From the NCBI GenBank assembly GCA_900552085.1, contig URYB01000037.1:1-13939 (forward strand): 13,939 nucleotides of DNA. The letters are read 5' to 3'. Shown here piece after piece: positions 7,592-13,939 of this stretch; within the stretch, counting starts at the first letter, position 1; each line of letters starts with the position of its first letter. The notes under the pieces were generated by a model, which saw only the letters and a program-made list of their open reading frames with translations, was not told where the DNA came from and did not search any database. The position numbers and the translations under genes were made by a program. The stretch is from an uncultured Lachnobacterium sp. (GTDB taxonomy: Bacteria; Bacillota; Clostridia; Lachnospirales; Lachnospiraceae).

Positions 7592-8821
7592 ATGACAGTA
7601 TATGACGAATTAGTTGCCCGCGGCCTCATTGCCCAGGTAACCGACGAAGAAGAAATCAAAGAATTAATCAATAATGGAAAAGCCGTATTTTACATTGGCT
7701 TTGACCCGACAGCAGACAGCCTTCATGTAGGACATTTCATGGCGCTTTGCCTTATGAAACGTCTTCAGATGGCAGGAAACAAACCAATCGCACTGATTGG
7801 TGGCGGAACCGCTATGATCGGTGATCCGTCCGGACGTACCGACATGCGTCAGATGATGACAAAAGAGACCATTAATCATAATGTAGAGTGCTTCAAGAAA
7901 CAGATGAGCCGTTTCATCGAGTTTGGTGAAGATAAGGCAATGCTGGTAAATAATGCAGACTGGCTGATGGATTTAAATTATGTAGATGTATTACGTGAAG
8001 TTGGTGCGCATTTCTCTGTAAACCGTATGCTTACCGCAGAATGCTACAAGCAGCGTATGGAGAAGGGATTAAGCTTCCTGGAATTCAATTACATGATCAT
8101 GCAGAGTTACGATTTCTATACCTTATTCCAGAAATATGGATGTAACATGGAGTTTGGTGGAGATGATCAGTGGAGCAACATGCTTGGTGGCACCGAGCTG
8201 ATCCGTCGTAAGCTTGGAAAAGACGCATATGCCATGACCATCAATCTGCTTTTGAATTCCGAAGGAAAGAAGATGGGAAAGACACAGTCCGGTGCCGTAT
8301 GGCTTGATCCAAACAAAACATCCCCATTTGATTTCTTCCAGTACTGGAGAAATGTATCGGATGCAGATGTATTAAAGTGTCTGCGTATGCTGACATTCCT
8401 GCCACTTGAGCAGATTGATGAGATGGACAAGTGGGAAGGCGCACAGCTGAACGAGGCAAAAGAGATTCTTGCATTCGAGCTTACCAAGATGGTACACGGT
8501 GAGGAAGAGGCAGAGAAAGCGAAAGAAGCTTCTCATGCATTGTTCTCAGGAGCAGGTGCATCTGCTAATATGCCTACGATCGAGGTGAGTGCAGACGATT
8601 TCGCAAACGGAACAATGGATATCATGGCGGTATTAGTAAAAGCCGGCCTTTGCGAGAGCCGTTCCGAGGCACGTCGAGGCGTGCAGCAGGGTGGAGTCAG
8701 TGTCGATGGAGAGAAAGTAACAGACATCAGCACAACCTATACACTGGATGATTTTGCTGGCGAAGGAAAGGTTGTAAAACGTGGAAAGAAGAAGTTTGCA
8801 AAGGTAATTGCAGCAAACTAG
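7592..8821 (+). CDS. tyrS: tyrosine-tRNA ligase
   Basis: This cytoplasmic class I enzyme charges tRNA-Tyr with tyrosine using ATP. The 409-aa protein has the usual length. The class I signature appears as HVGH (residues 45-48) after GFDPTADSL. The KMSKS loop has the form KMGKT (228-231), as is usual in bacterial TyrRS. A C-terminal S4-type RNA-binding domain covers about residues 345-405. The ATG at 7592 is chosen because GGAGGA (7581-7586) sits 5 nt upstream; the in-frame ATG at 7577 precedes that site and is unlikely to be used. Expression is controlled by the upstream tyrosine T-box. An unusual palindromic element separates that leader from the gene. No clear terminator follows the stop codon. 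Confidence 0.98.
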   Translation: MTVYDELVARGLIAQVTDEEEIKELINNGKAVFYIGFDPTADSLHVGHFMALCLMKRLQMAGNKPIALIGGGTAMIGDPSGRTDMRQMMTKETINHNVECFKKQMSRFIEFGEDKAMLVNNADWLMDLNYVDVLREVGAHFSVNRMLTAECYKQRMEKGLSFLEFNYMIMQSYDFYTLFQKYGCNMEFGGDDQWSNMLGGTELIRRKLGKDAYAMTINLLLNSEGKKMGKTQSGAVWLDPNKTSPFDFFQYWRNVSDADVLKCLRMLTFLPLEQIDEMDKWEGAQLNEAKEILAFELTKMVHGEEEAEKAKEASHALFSGAGASANMPTIEVSADDFANGTMDIMAVLVKAGLCESRSEARRGVQQGGVSVDGEKVTDISTTYTLDDFAGEGKVVKRGKKKFAKVIAAN

Positions 8822-8830
8822 AAGTTCGTG

Positions 8831-8860
8831 TTGACTAACTGTTTGCCTCTCTGTTATTCT
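8831..8860 (+). promoter_or_regulatory. promoter of the manganese riboswitch unit
   Basis: The -35 box TTGACT (8831-8836) and the -10 box TATTCT (8855-8860) are 18 bp apart. It lies 10 bp after the tyrS stop codon and about 50 bp before the riboswitch core. Confidence 0.6.
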
Positions 8861-8910
8861 TTTAGAAAGCCATTTAAACAGGTGGCAGCATAACGCTTTG
8901 TAAATTTTAT

Positions 8911-9048
8911 AAGGCACCATGTGAGGGAGTAGTTCGCACACAGTGTGGTTTGTCAACAGTCCCGGTCGTATGACCTGGCAAATCTTAAAGAATGAGACTC
9001 ATGTATACAATGATAGAGGTAATCTATCTTTGTATGCGTGAGTTTTTT
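8911..9048 (+). promoter_or_regulatory. yybP-ykoY manganese riboswitch with terminator
   Basis: The conserved core of the yybP-ykoY family is visible: GAGGGAGTAG (8923-8932) on the 5' side, then TCAACAGTCCCGG and ACCTGGCAAA, ending with GAATGAGACTC (8990-9000). This class binds Mn2+ and often controls manganese exporters, which fits mntP downstream. The expression platform is a strong terminator. Its 21-bp stem (8997-9017 with 9023-9043) has two G-U wobbles and one mismatch, a 5-nt loop and a T-run (9043-9048). Its left arm overlaps the end of the aptamer, so Mn2+ binding should block termination and turn the genes on. Confidence 0.85.
8997..9048 (+). terminator. regulated terminator of the manganese riboswitch
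   Basis: The stem is 8997-9017 with 9023-9043, the loop is GGTAA, and the T-run is 9043-9048. It shares bases with the 3' strand of the aptamer, as expected for a transcriptional ON switch. Confidence 0.85.
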
Positions 9049-9141
9049 GTTTGTTTAAAAGGACGGAATTGCTATGTAAAAAGCACACAGGATGTATGTT
9101 ATGGACTACAAAAGAGACACTAGGAGAAAAGGAGAAGACGC

Positions 9142-9723
9142 ATGGCACTATTTATCGAGTTGTTTTTGATCGGCGTTGGTTTGTCCATGGACGCTTTTGC
9201 AGTATCAATCTGCAAGGGACTTGGAATGGAGAAAATCAACAAAAAGCAAGCATTTACCATCGGTTTGTATTTTGGAGGATTTCAGGCGCTGATGCCATTG
9301 ATCGGCTGGTTTCTCGGAATCCGATTCCAGCAGTATATTACCTCGATCGATCATTGGATCGCATTTATTCTGCTTGTATGTATCGGTGGAAAGATGGTAG
9401 TGGAAGCCGTTCGTGACAGAGATCATGAGGTAGTGGGAAAAAAGGATCAGCCACTTGATCATAAGGAAATGTTTCTTCTGGCAGTAGCGACAAGCATCGA
9501 TGCACTGGCGGTAGGAATCACATTCGCATTTCTTGATACACCGATCATAGAAGCAATTGTAATCATTGGCTGCACCACATTTGTACTTTCTATTGTGGGC
9601 GTGATCGTAGGCAATTTCTTTGGAACACGTTACAAAAAGAAGGCGGAGATTATAGGAGGAATTATTTTAATTCTGATTGGATTAAAAATACTTCTCGAGC
9701 ATTTGGGCATACTTCCATTCTAA
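9142..9723 (+). CDS. mntP: manganese efflux pump MntP
   Basis: This small polytopic membrane protein (193 aa, the usual length) exports Mn2+ and protects against manganese excess. It has about six hydrophobic segments arranged as two related halves. Each half holds the family's acidic motif: GLSMDAFAVS with D17 in the first helix, and ATSIDALAVGI with D120 in the second half. The start at 9142 is preceded by AAAAGGAG with 7-nt spacing. The upstream yybP-ykoY riboswitch matches the known regulation of mntP genes and strongly supports the call. A cation antiporter gene follows after 42 nt. Confidence 0.95.
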   Translation: MALFIELFLIGVGLSMDAFAVSICKGLGMEKINKKQAFTIGLYFGGFQALMPLIGWFLGIRFQQYITSIDHWIAFILLVCIGGKMVVEAVRDRDHEVVGKKDQPLDHKEMFLLAVATSIDALAVGITFAFLDTPIIEAIVIIGCTTFVLSIVGVIVGNFFGTRYKKKAEIIGGIILILIGLKILLEHLGILPF

Positions 9724-9765
9724 CGAATTGGAGTATAGAGGACAGAACGAAAAAAGGAGATTATT

Positions 9766-10755
9766 ATGACAGAGTTTATTACAAACTGCGCATTGCCACT
9801 GGCAATATTATTTCTGGTAATTGGATTTGTATTTCTTGTAAAGGGGGCAGATATTTTTGTTGAAGGAAGTTCAAGTATTGCCAAGAAGTTTAAAGTACCG
9901 TCCATTATTATCGGACTGACGATTGTTGCAATGGGAACATCTCTCCCGGAGGCAGCCGTATCCGTGACTGCTTCCCTTGCAGACAAAAATGCACTTGCCG
10001 TCAGTAATGTAATTGGATCAAATATTTTTAACCTTATGATGGTAATTGGTGTGTGTGCAATCATGACACCGGTAGCGGTCAACAAGGTAACTTTAAAAAG
10101 GGATTTTCCGTTTTCTGTATTCTGCGCTATTTTGCTTCTGATTCTGGGCGTGATCGGACCAATGTCATTGGGACATGCAGATGGTGCCATTTTCCTTATT
10201 CTCTTTGCGGGGTTTATTGGACTTATGATCCGCAGTGCCATGAAAGCCAGCAAGGAAGGAAATGCGGTTGCAAGTGAAGAAATTGAGGCGGCAGAGGAAA
10301 TCAAAATTATGCCGGTATGGAAGAGCCTTTTATTCATTGTAATCGGAGCGGTCGGAATTATTATAGGTGGCGATGTGGTCGTAGACAGTGCAAGTAATAT
10401 CGCCGCAAAATTCGGAATGAGCCAGACATTGATCGGATTGACCATTGTGTCTGTCGGAACTTCGCTTCCGGAGCTTGTGACTTCCATCGTTGCAGCCCGT
10501 AAGAATGAAGTCGATATGGCATTGGGTAATGCAATCGGTTCTAACGTATTTAATATCCTGTTTGTTTTGGGTATTGCAGGCGCAATCAGCCCGATGGCGT
10601 TCCTTACCGAGAATGTGATTGATATTGTAATTCTTCTTGTGTTCAGTTTGATTGTATGGCTTTTTGCCTGGACGAAGAAAGAAATCAAGCGTGGCGAAGG
10701 TTTGATCATGGTGCTGTTGTATGTGCTGTATGTTGTGTATATTTGCATGAGATAG
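9766..10755 (+). CDS. calcium/sodium antiporter of the CaCA family (YrbG-like)
   Basis: The 329-aa membrane protein has about ten hydrophobic segments in two homologous halves. Each half carries the CaCA alpha-repeat: GLTIVAMGTSLPEAAVS (about 50-66) with GSNIFN further on, and GLTIVSVGTSLPELVTS (about 224-240) with GSNVFN. The Glu and Asn residues in these repeats bind the cation in structurally known exchangers. A charged loop rich in Glu and Ala (about 163-180) links the halves. An AAAGGAG precedes the ATG. The gene lies 42 nt after mntP with no terminator between, so it should be transcribed under the same manganese riboswitch. That suggests it may also move Mn2+ or balance Ca2+ against Mn2+. 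The exported ion cannot be decided from the sequence. Confidence 0.92.
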   Translation: MTEFITNCALPLAILFLVIGFVFLVKGADIFVEGSSSIAKKFKVPSIIIGLTIVAMGTSLPEAAVSVTASLADKNALAVSNVIGSNIFNLMMVIGVCAIMTPVAVNKVTLKRDFPFSVFCAILLLILGVIGPMSLGHADGAIFLILFAGFIGLMIRSAMKASKEGNAVASEEIEAAEEIKIMPVWKSLLFIVIGAVGIIIGGDVVVDSASNIAAKFGMSQTLIGLTIVSVGTSLPELVTSIVAARKNEVDMALGNAIGSNVFNILFVLGIAGAISPMAFLTENVIDIVILLVFSLIVWLFAWTKKEIKRGEGLIMVLLYVLYVVYICMR

Positions 10756-10777
10756 ATGATCAGGAAAGGTGGAATAT

Positions 10778-10973
10778 ATGACATTACTTATGAGAGACAA
10801 TGAAATGAGGCTATTCTGAGAATAACAACTATGATGATATTGTACAACAGCAGAATATGGAACAGCAAATAAAGGATAATGTATACGATGAAACCTTGAG
10901 TGAACAAGAAAAAGAAAAATTAAAGGAAGTAGCGGGTGATCTGTATGAAGAAGTAGAGAAAACATCGAAATGA
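10778..10973 (+). pseudogene. short decayed coding relic
   Basis: After AAAGGTGG (10765-10772), an ATG at 10778 begins MTLLMRDNE and then meets TGA at 10817. Another frame, open from 10809 to a TGA at 10971-10973, reads as ordinary acidic, Gln/Glu/Lys-rich helical sequence (for example LSEQEKEKLKEVAGDLYEEVEK). Its only start in frame is at 10857. The two pieces look like one small gene broken by a frameshift, or the two ends of a larger gene joined by deletion. I do not recognise the family with any certainty. The rest of 10756-10995 holds no other visible feature. Confidence 0.4.
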
Positions 10974-10995
10974 TAGAACTTTATGCTCTCGCCAC

Positions 10996-11024
10996 TTTAC
11001 AAATTCGAATGAATCGGTTATTAT
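10996..11024 (+). promoter_or_regulatory. promoter of the metG T-box leader
   Basis: The -35 box TTTACA (10996-11001) and the -10 box TATTAT (11019-11024) are separated by 17 bp, placing the start site near 11031, just before the T-box leader. Confidence 0.7.
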
Positions 11025-11030
11025 TTGGAT

Positions 11031-11314
11031 ATACTATGATATAGAAAACACTGGGAAAAAGAGAGTACATCAGCAGAATCTTTACAGAGAAATTTCCGGG
11101 AAGGCTGAGAGGAAATGAGGGAAAGCGGATGGAAGATGGCTTTGGAGTGGCAGAGACGAACTGGAGATGAATGCATGAGCGATCAAAGGCTAGGCTCTGA
11201 CGGGACCGCCTGTTATAGCGGACAATGAGGCTGATATTGTTGGGTATCAGTGAATAGAAGTGGTATCACGGGATTATAGCTCGTCTTCTGGATTTCCGGA
11301 AGACGGGCTTTTTT
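11031..11314 (+). promoter_or_regulatory. methionine T-box riboswitch of metG
   Basis: The leader senses uncharged tRNA-Met. The T-box sequence GAAGTGGTATCACGGG lies at 11257-11272; its TGGT can pair with the ACCA end of the tRNA. In stem I the specifier position, aligned by eye with the tyrS leader, reads GGAG-ATG-AATGC, giving the methionine codon at 11167-11169. A second ATG at 11171 is an alternative reading of the same specifier. AGAGAGTAC near 11061 fits the 5' side of stem I. A terminator follows: AGCTCGTCTTC (11278-11288) with GAAGACGGGCT (11299-11309) and a T-run to 11314. Confidence 0.9.
11278..11314 (+). terminator. regulated terminator of the metG T-box
   Basis: An 11-bp stem with one G-U wobble, extended by GG/CC inside, is followed by six T residues (11309-11314). 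It ends 26 bp before the metG start. Confidence 0.88.
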
Positions 11315-11340
11315 ACATTTATAAAAAAAGGAGCAAAATC

Positions 11341-13329
11341 ATGGCAAATAAGGGAAAATATTACATGACAACTGCGATTGCCTACACATCTGGCAAACCG
11401 CATATTGGAAACACATATGAGATCATTCTTGCGGACGCAATCGCAAGATACAAACGTGCAGAAGGTTACGATGTCTATTTCCAGACAGGAACTGACGAGC
11501 ACGGACAGAAAATTCAGGAGAAGGCAGAAGCTGCCGGAATCACACCGAAGGCTTTTGTTGATGAAGTATCCACAGAGGTAAAGAGAATCTGGGATCTTGT
11601 CAACTCATCTTATGATAATTTTGTACGTACAACGGACGAAGATCATGAGAAGTGTGTAAAGAAAATTTTCAAGAAACTGTATGACCAGGGAGATATCTAC
11701 AAAGGATCTTATGAGGGAATGTACTGTACCCCTTGTGAGTCTTTCTGGACAGAGTCACAGCTTGTTGATGGCAAATGCCCGGACTGTGGACGTGAAGTAA
11801 AGCCTGCAAAAGAAGAGGCATATTTTTTCAAAATGAGCAAATACGCAGATCGTCTGATCGATTACATCAATACACATCCGGATTTTATTCAGCCGGTTTC
11901 AAGAAAGAACGAAATGATGAATAATTTCCTTCTTCCGGGATTACAGGATCTGTGCGTTTCAAGAACATCTTTCAGCTGGGGAATTCCAGTAGATTTCGAT
12001 CCAAAGCATGTCGTATATGTATGGCTGGATGCTTTGACGAACTATATTACAAAGATTGGTTACGATCCGGATGGCTCAAGTGATCTGTTTAAGAAAAACT
12101 GGCCGGCAGACTTACATCTCATCGGTAAGGATATCGTACGTTTCCACACGATTTACTGGCCGATATTCCTTATGGCACTTGATCTTCCGCTTCCGAAGCA
12201 GGTATTTGGTCATCCATGGCTCCTGCAGGGCGGTGACAAGATGAGTAAGTCCAAAGGAAACGTAATCTATGCAGATGATATGGTAGATTTGTTTGGCGTG
12301 GATGCAACACGTTACTTTGTACTTCATGAGATGCCATTTGAAAATGATGGTGTCATCACATGGGATCTGGTAATCGAAAGATACAATTCCGATCTTGCAA
12401 ATATTCTGGGAAATCTGGTAAACCGTACCGTTTCCATGAGCAATAAATATTTTGATGGTGTTGTAAAGTCAACAGGCGTTACCGGAGAAGCAGATGCAGA
12501 TCTTAAAGCAGTTGTAACAGGAACAAGAGACCGCATTGCCAAGAAGGTGGAGAAACTTCGTGTGGCAGATGCAATCTCCGAAGTATTTGCACTGTTCCGC
12601 CGTTGCAACAAATACATTGATGAGACAACACCTTGGGTACTTGCAAAGGACGAGGCACAGCAGGATCGTCTTGCAGAGGTTCTTTATAATCTGACAGAAT
12701 CCATTACGATCGGTGCAAGCCTGCTTCATTCCTTCCTTCCGGAGACAGCAGAGAAGATTGCAGCACAGCTTTCTACCAGTCTGCGTGATTTTGATGACCT
12801 TGATAAGTTCGGTCTGTATGCAAACGGAACAAAGGTAACTGAGACACCGGAAATCCTGTTCGCCAGACTTGATGCAAAAGAGATTATGCCTAAGGTAGAG
12901 GCAATTCAGGCAAAGCAGAAAGAGGAGTATGAAAAGGAACAGAAGGCATTAAACGGTGACACAGATGCAGCAGAGGAAGCTGCAATCGATATTGAACCAA
13001 AGGATGAGATTATATTTGATGATTTCATGAAGCTTCAGTTCCAGGTTGGTGAAATCCTTTCCTGTGAAGCAGTTCCAAAATCCAAGAAACTTCTTTGCTC
13101 CCAGGTAAAGATCGGTTCTCAGGTAAAGCAGATCGTATCCGGAATCCGCAAGGATTATTCACCGGAAGAGATGGTTGGAAAGAAAGTTATGGTTCTTGTG
13201 AATTTAAAGCCAGCCAAACTTGCAGGCGTTTTATCCGAAGGAATGCTGCTTTGTGCAGAGGATGAGAATGGCGAGCTGTCACTTATGACACCGGAGAAAC
13301 CAATGCCATCAGGAGCTGAGATCGCATAA
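11341..13329 (+). CDS. metG: methionine-tRNA ligase with C-terminal tRNA-binding domain
   Basis: This cytoplasmic class I enzyme charges tRNA-Met, for both initiation and elongation. The 662-aa protein shows the signature GKPHIGN (HIGN at 21-24), and KMSKS at 300-304 within GDKMSKSKGN. A zinc knuckle is formed by C129, C132, C146 and C149 (CTPC and CPDC). An anticodon-binding helical domain covers about residues 370-520. A C-terminal EMAP/Trbp111-like OB-fold domain (about 560-662) binds tRNA and usually dimerises. The frame stays open upstream to 11260, but that part is the T-box terminator. AAAGGAG at 11327-11333 fixes the ATG at 11341. A Nudix gene follows after 23 nt and a tatD-type gene after that, a common order in Firmicutes. 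Confidence 0.98.
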   Translation: MANKGKYYMTTAIAYTSGKPHIGNTYEIILADAIARYKRAEGYDVYFQTGTDEHGQKIQEKAEAAGITPKAFVDEVSTEVKRIWDLVNSSYDNFVRTTDEDHEKCVKKIFKKLYDQGDIYKGSYEGMYCTPCESFWTESQLVDGKCPDCGREVKPAKEEAYFFKMSKYADRLIDYINTHPDFIQPVSRKNEMMNNFLLPGLQDLCVSRTSFSWGIPVDFDPKHVVYVWLDALTNYITKIGYDPDGSSDLFKKNWPADLHLIGKDIVRFHTIYWPIFLMALDLPLPKQVFGHPWLLQGGDKMSKSKGNVIYADDMVDLFGVDATRYFVLHEMPFENDGVITWDLVIERYNSDLANILGNLVNRTVSMSNKYFDGVVKSTGVTGEADADLKAVVTGTRDRIAKKVEKLRVADAISEVFALFRRCNKYIDETTPWVLAKDEAQQDRLAEVLYNLTESITIGASLLHSFLPETAEKIAAQLSTSLRDFDDLDKFGLYANGTKVTETPEILFARLDAKEIMPKVEAIQAKQKEEYEKEQKALNGDTDAAEEAAIDIEPKDEIIFDDFMKLQFQVGEILSCEAVPKSKKLLCSQVKIGSQVKQIVSGIRKDYSPEEMVGKKVMVLVNLKPAKLAGVLSEGMLLCAEDENGELSLMTPEKPMPSGAEIA

Positions 13330-13352
13330 CAGATAAAACAGGAGGATCGCGT

Positions 13353-13898
13353 ATGGAAATCCTTGATATTGTAGATGACAATGGAATACCTACCGGAAAA
13401 ACGGTAGAACGTAAGACTGCCCATAGGGAAGGCATCCAGCACCGCACGGCGCACCTGTGGATCGCGCGCAAAAAGGGTGGAAATATCGAACTTCTCCTGC
13501 AGAAACGATGCATGGAGAAGGATTCCTTTCCGGGGTGTTATGACATTTCCAGTGCAGGACATATCCCGGCAGGAATGGATTATGTACCATCCGCTTTGCG
13601 GGAACTTCGCGAGGAACTTGGCGTGACCGCAAAGGAAGAGGACTTGATATTCTGTGGCAAAAAGCGTGTCACTGTCACTTCCGAATTTCATGAGCATCCA
13701 TATACGGACCGGCAGGGATGCAATGTATATCTGATGTGGGTGGGTGGGGGGGGGGGAGACGTTTGTGTTTAGAAAAAAGAAAACGACAGGGTCATGTGGA
13801 TGGAGTATCAGGCGTGTCGCAAAGCAGTCATTGAAAATACGATTCCAAACTGCATTGACATCGAGGAATTAGATATGCTGGAGGAACATTTTTCATGA
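13353..13898 (+). pseudogene. Nudix hydrolase (IPP isomerase/YfcD-like), frameshifted near the C-terminus
   Basis: Nudix enzymes hydrolyse nucleoside diphosphates linked to another group. The N-terminal 130 residues are a clear Nudix domain, starting MEILDIVDDNG. The Nudix box G-x5-E-x7-REUxEExGU appears as G69 to V91 with RELREELGV intact, but the first Glu is Met (M75). From 13353 the frame is open to a TAG at 13770 (139 aa). The end is abnormal: an 11-G run (13746-13756) gives five Gly and then DVCV-stop. The expected family-like sequence (ETFVFRKK) is in another frame at 13756-13779. After a poly-A stretch (13773-13783) the original frame resumes with a convincing C-terminus (DRVMWMEY through EEHFS) up to TGA at 13896. 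Two opposite shifts at homopolymers explain this, either as real mutations or as sequencing errors. AGGAGG precedes the ATG. Confidence 0.75.
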
Positions 13899-13939
13899 TA
13901 TTTGAGACACATGCGCATTATGATGACGAGCGATTTACA
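13895..13939 (+). CDS. TatD-family metal-dependent nuclease, N-terminal fragment
   Basis: The last 15 codons of the window read MIFETHAHYDDERFT. This matches the start of TatD-type hydrolases, whose T-H-A-H (H-x-H) motif binds the catalytic metals. TatD proteins act as DNases or D-amino acid/peptide deacylases. The ATG overlaps the TGA of the Nudix gene (ATGA), which supports translational coupling and shows that the Nudix C-terminus ends in the original frame. The order metG, then tatD, is common in Firmicutes. The gene is cut by the window edge, so the rest cannot be judged. Confidence 0.75.
   Translation, partial: MIFETHAHYDDERFT

Noticed and set aside
9720..10784. 354-codon open frame on the minus strand opposite the CaCA antiporter gene
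   Set aside because: The plus-strand frame has two textbook CaCA repeats and a ribosome binding site. The antisense product is low-complexity Ile/Thr/Ser/Pro-rich, as expected for the mirror of a hydrophobic gene.
11260..11340. Possible upstream start extending metG by 27 residues
   Set aside because: This stretch is the T-box sequence and terminator. AAAGGAG right before 11341 and the normal MetRS N-terminus fix the start.
1..13939. CRISPR arrays, tRNA or rRNA genes, and transposase genes
   Set aside because: No regularly spaced direct repeats, cloverleaf or rRNA sequence, or transposase-like protein was seen on either strand.

Overview
The window looks like a chromosomal segment of a low-to-moderate GC Gram-positive anaerobe of the class Clostridia, most likely a Lachnospiraceae relative. 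This rests on AGGAGG-type ribosome binding sites, T-box leaders on two aminoacyl-tRNA synthetase genes, a manganese riboswitch, and the style of the protein sequences. It is an inference by eye; no database was searched. All recognised genes are on the + strand.

Region 1 (about 88-4570) is an AT-rich accessory cassette. It encodes a secreted four-cysteine protein of unknown function, two tandem paralogous membrane-anchored proteins of unknown function, and an 806-residue ABC transporter with fused ATPase and FtsX-type permease. The second paralogue overlaps the transporter gene by 8 bp, and a strong terminator closes the unit. This is the best candidate for an undescribed system: a cell-surface or secretion module whose substrate cannot be read from the sequence.

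Region 2 (4733-6876) looks rearranged. An ABC ATPase with an intact nucleotide-binding core loses its normal C-terminal domain and its permease partner. Its tail overlaps, in another frame, the relic of a small lipoprotein gene with an in-frame stop. A compact methyl-accepting chemotaxis protein follows.

Region 3 (6928-8821) is tyrS behind a consensus promoter and a tyrosine T-box leader with a UAC specifier. Between the T-box terminator and the tyrS ribosome binding site lies an unexplained 237-bp palindromic element. It has perfect 30-bp terminal inverted repeats, a second nested long helix and a head of three small hairpins.

Region 4 (8831-10755) is a manganese unit: promoter, yybP-ykoY riboswitch with terminator, the Mn2+ exporter gene mntP, and a CaCA-family cation antiporter gene that appears to be under the same control.

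Region 5 (10756-13939) starts with a short decayed coding relic. A methionine T-box leader follows, then metG, a Nudix hydrolase gene disrupted by apparent frameshifts in two homopolymer runs, and the first 15 codons of a TatD-type nuclease gene, which the window cuts off.
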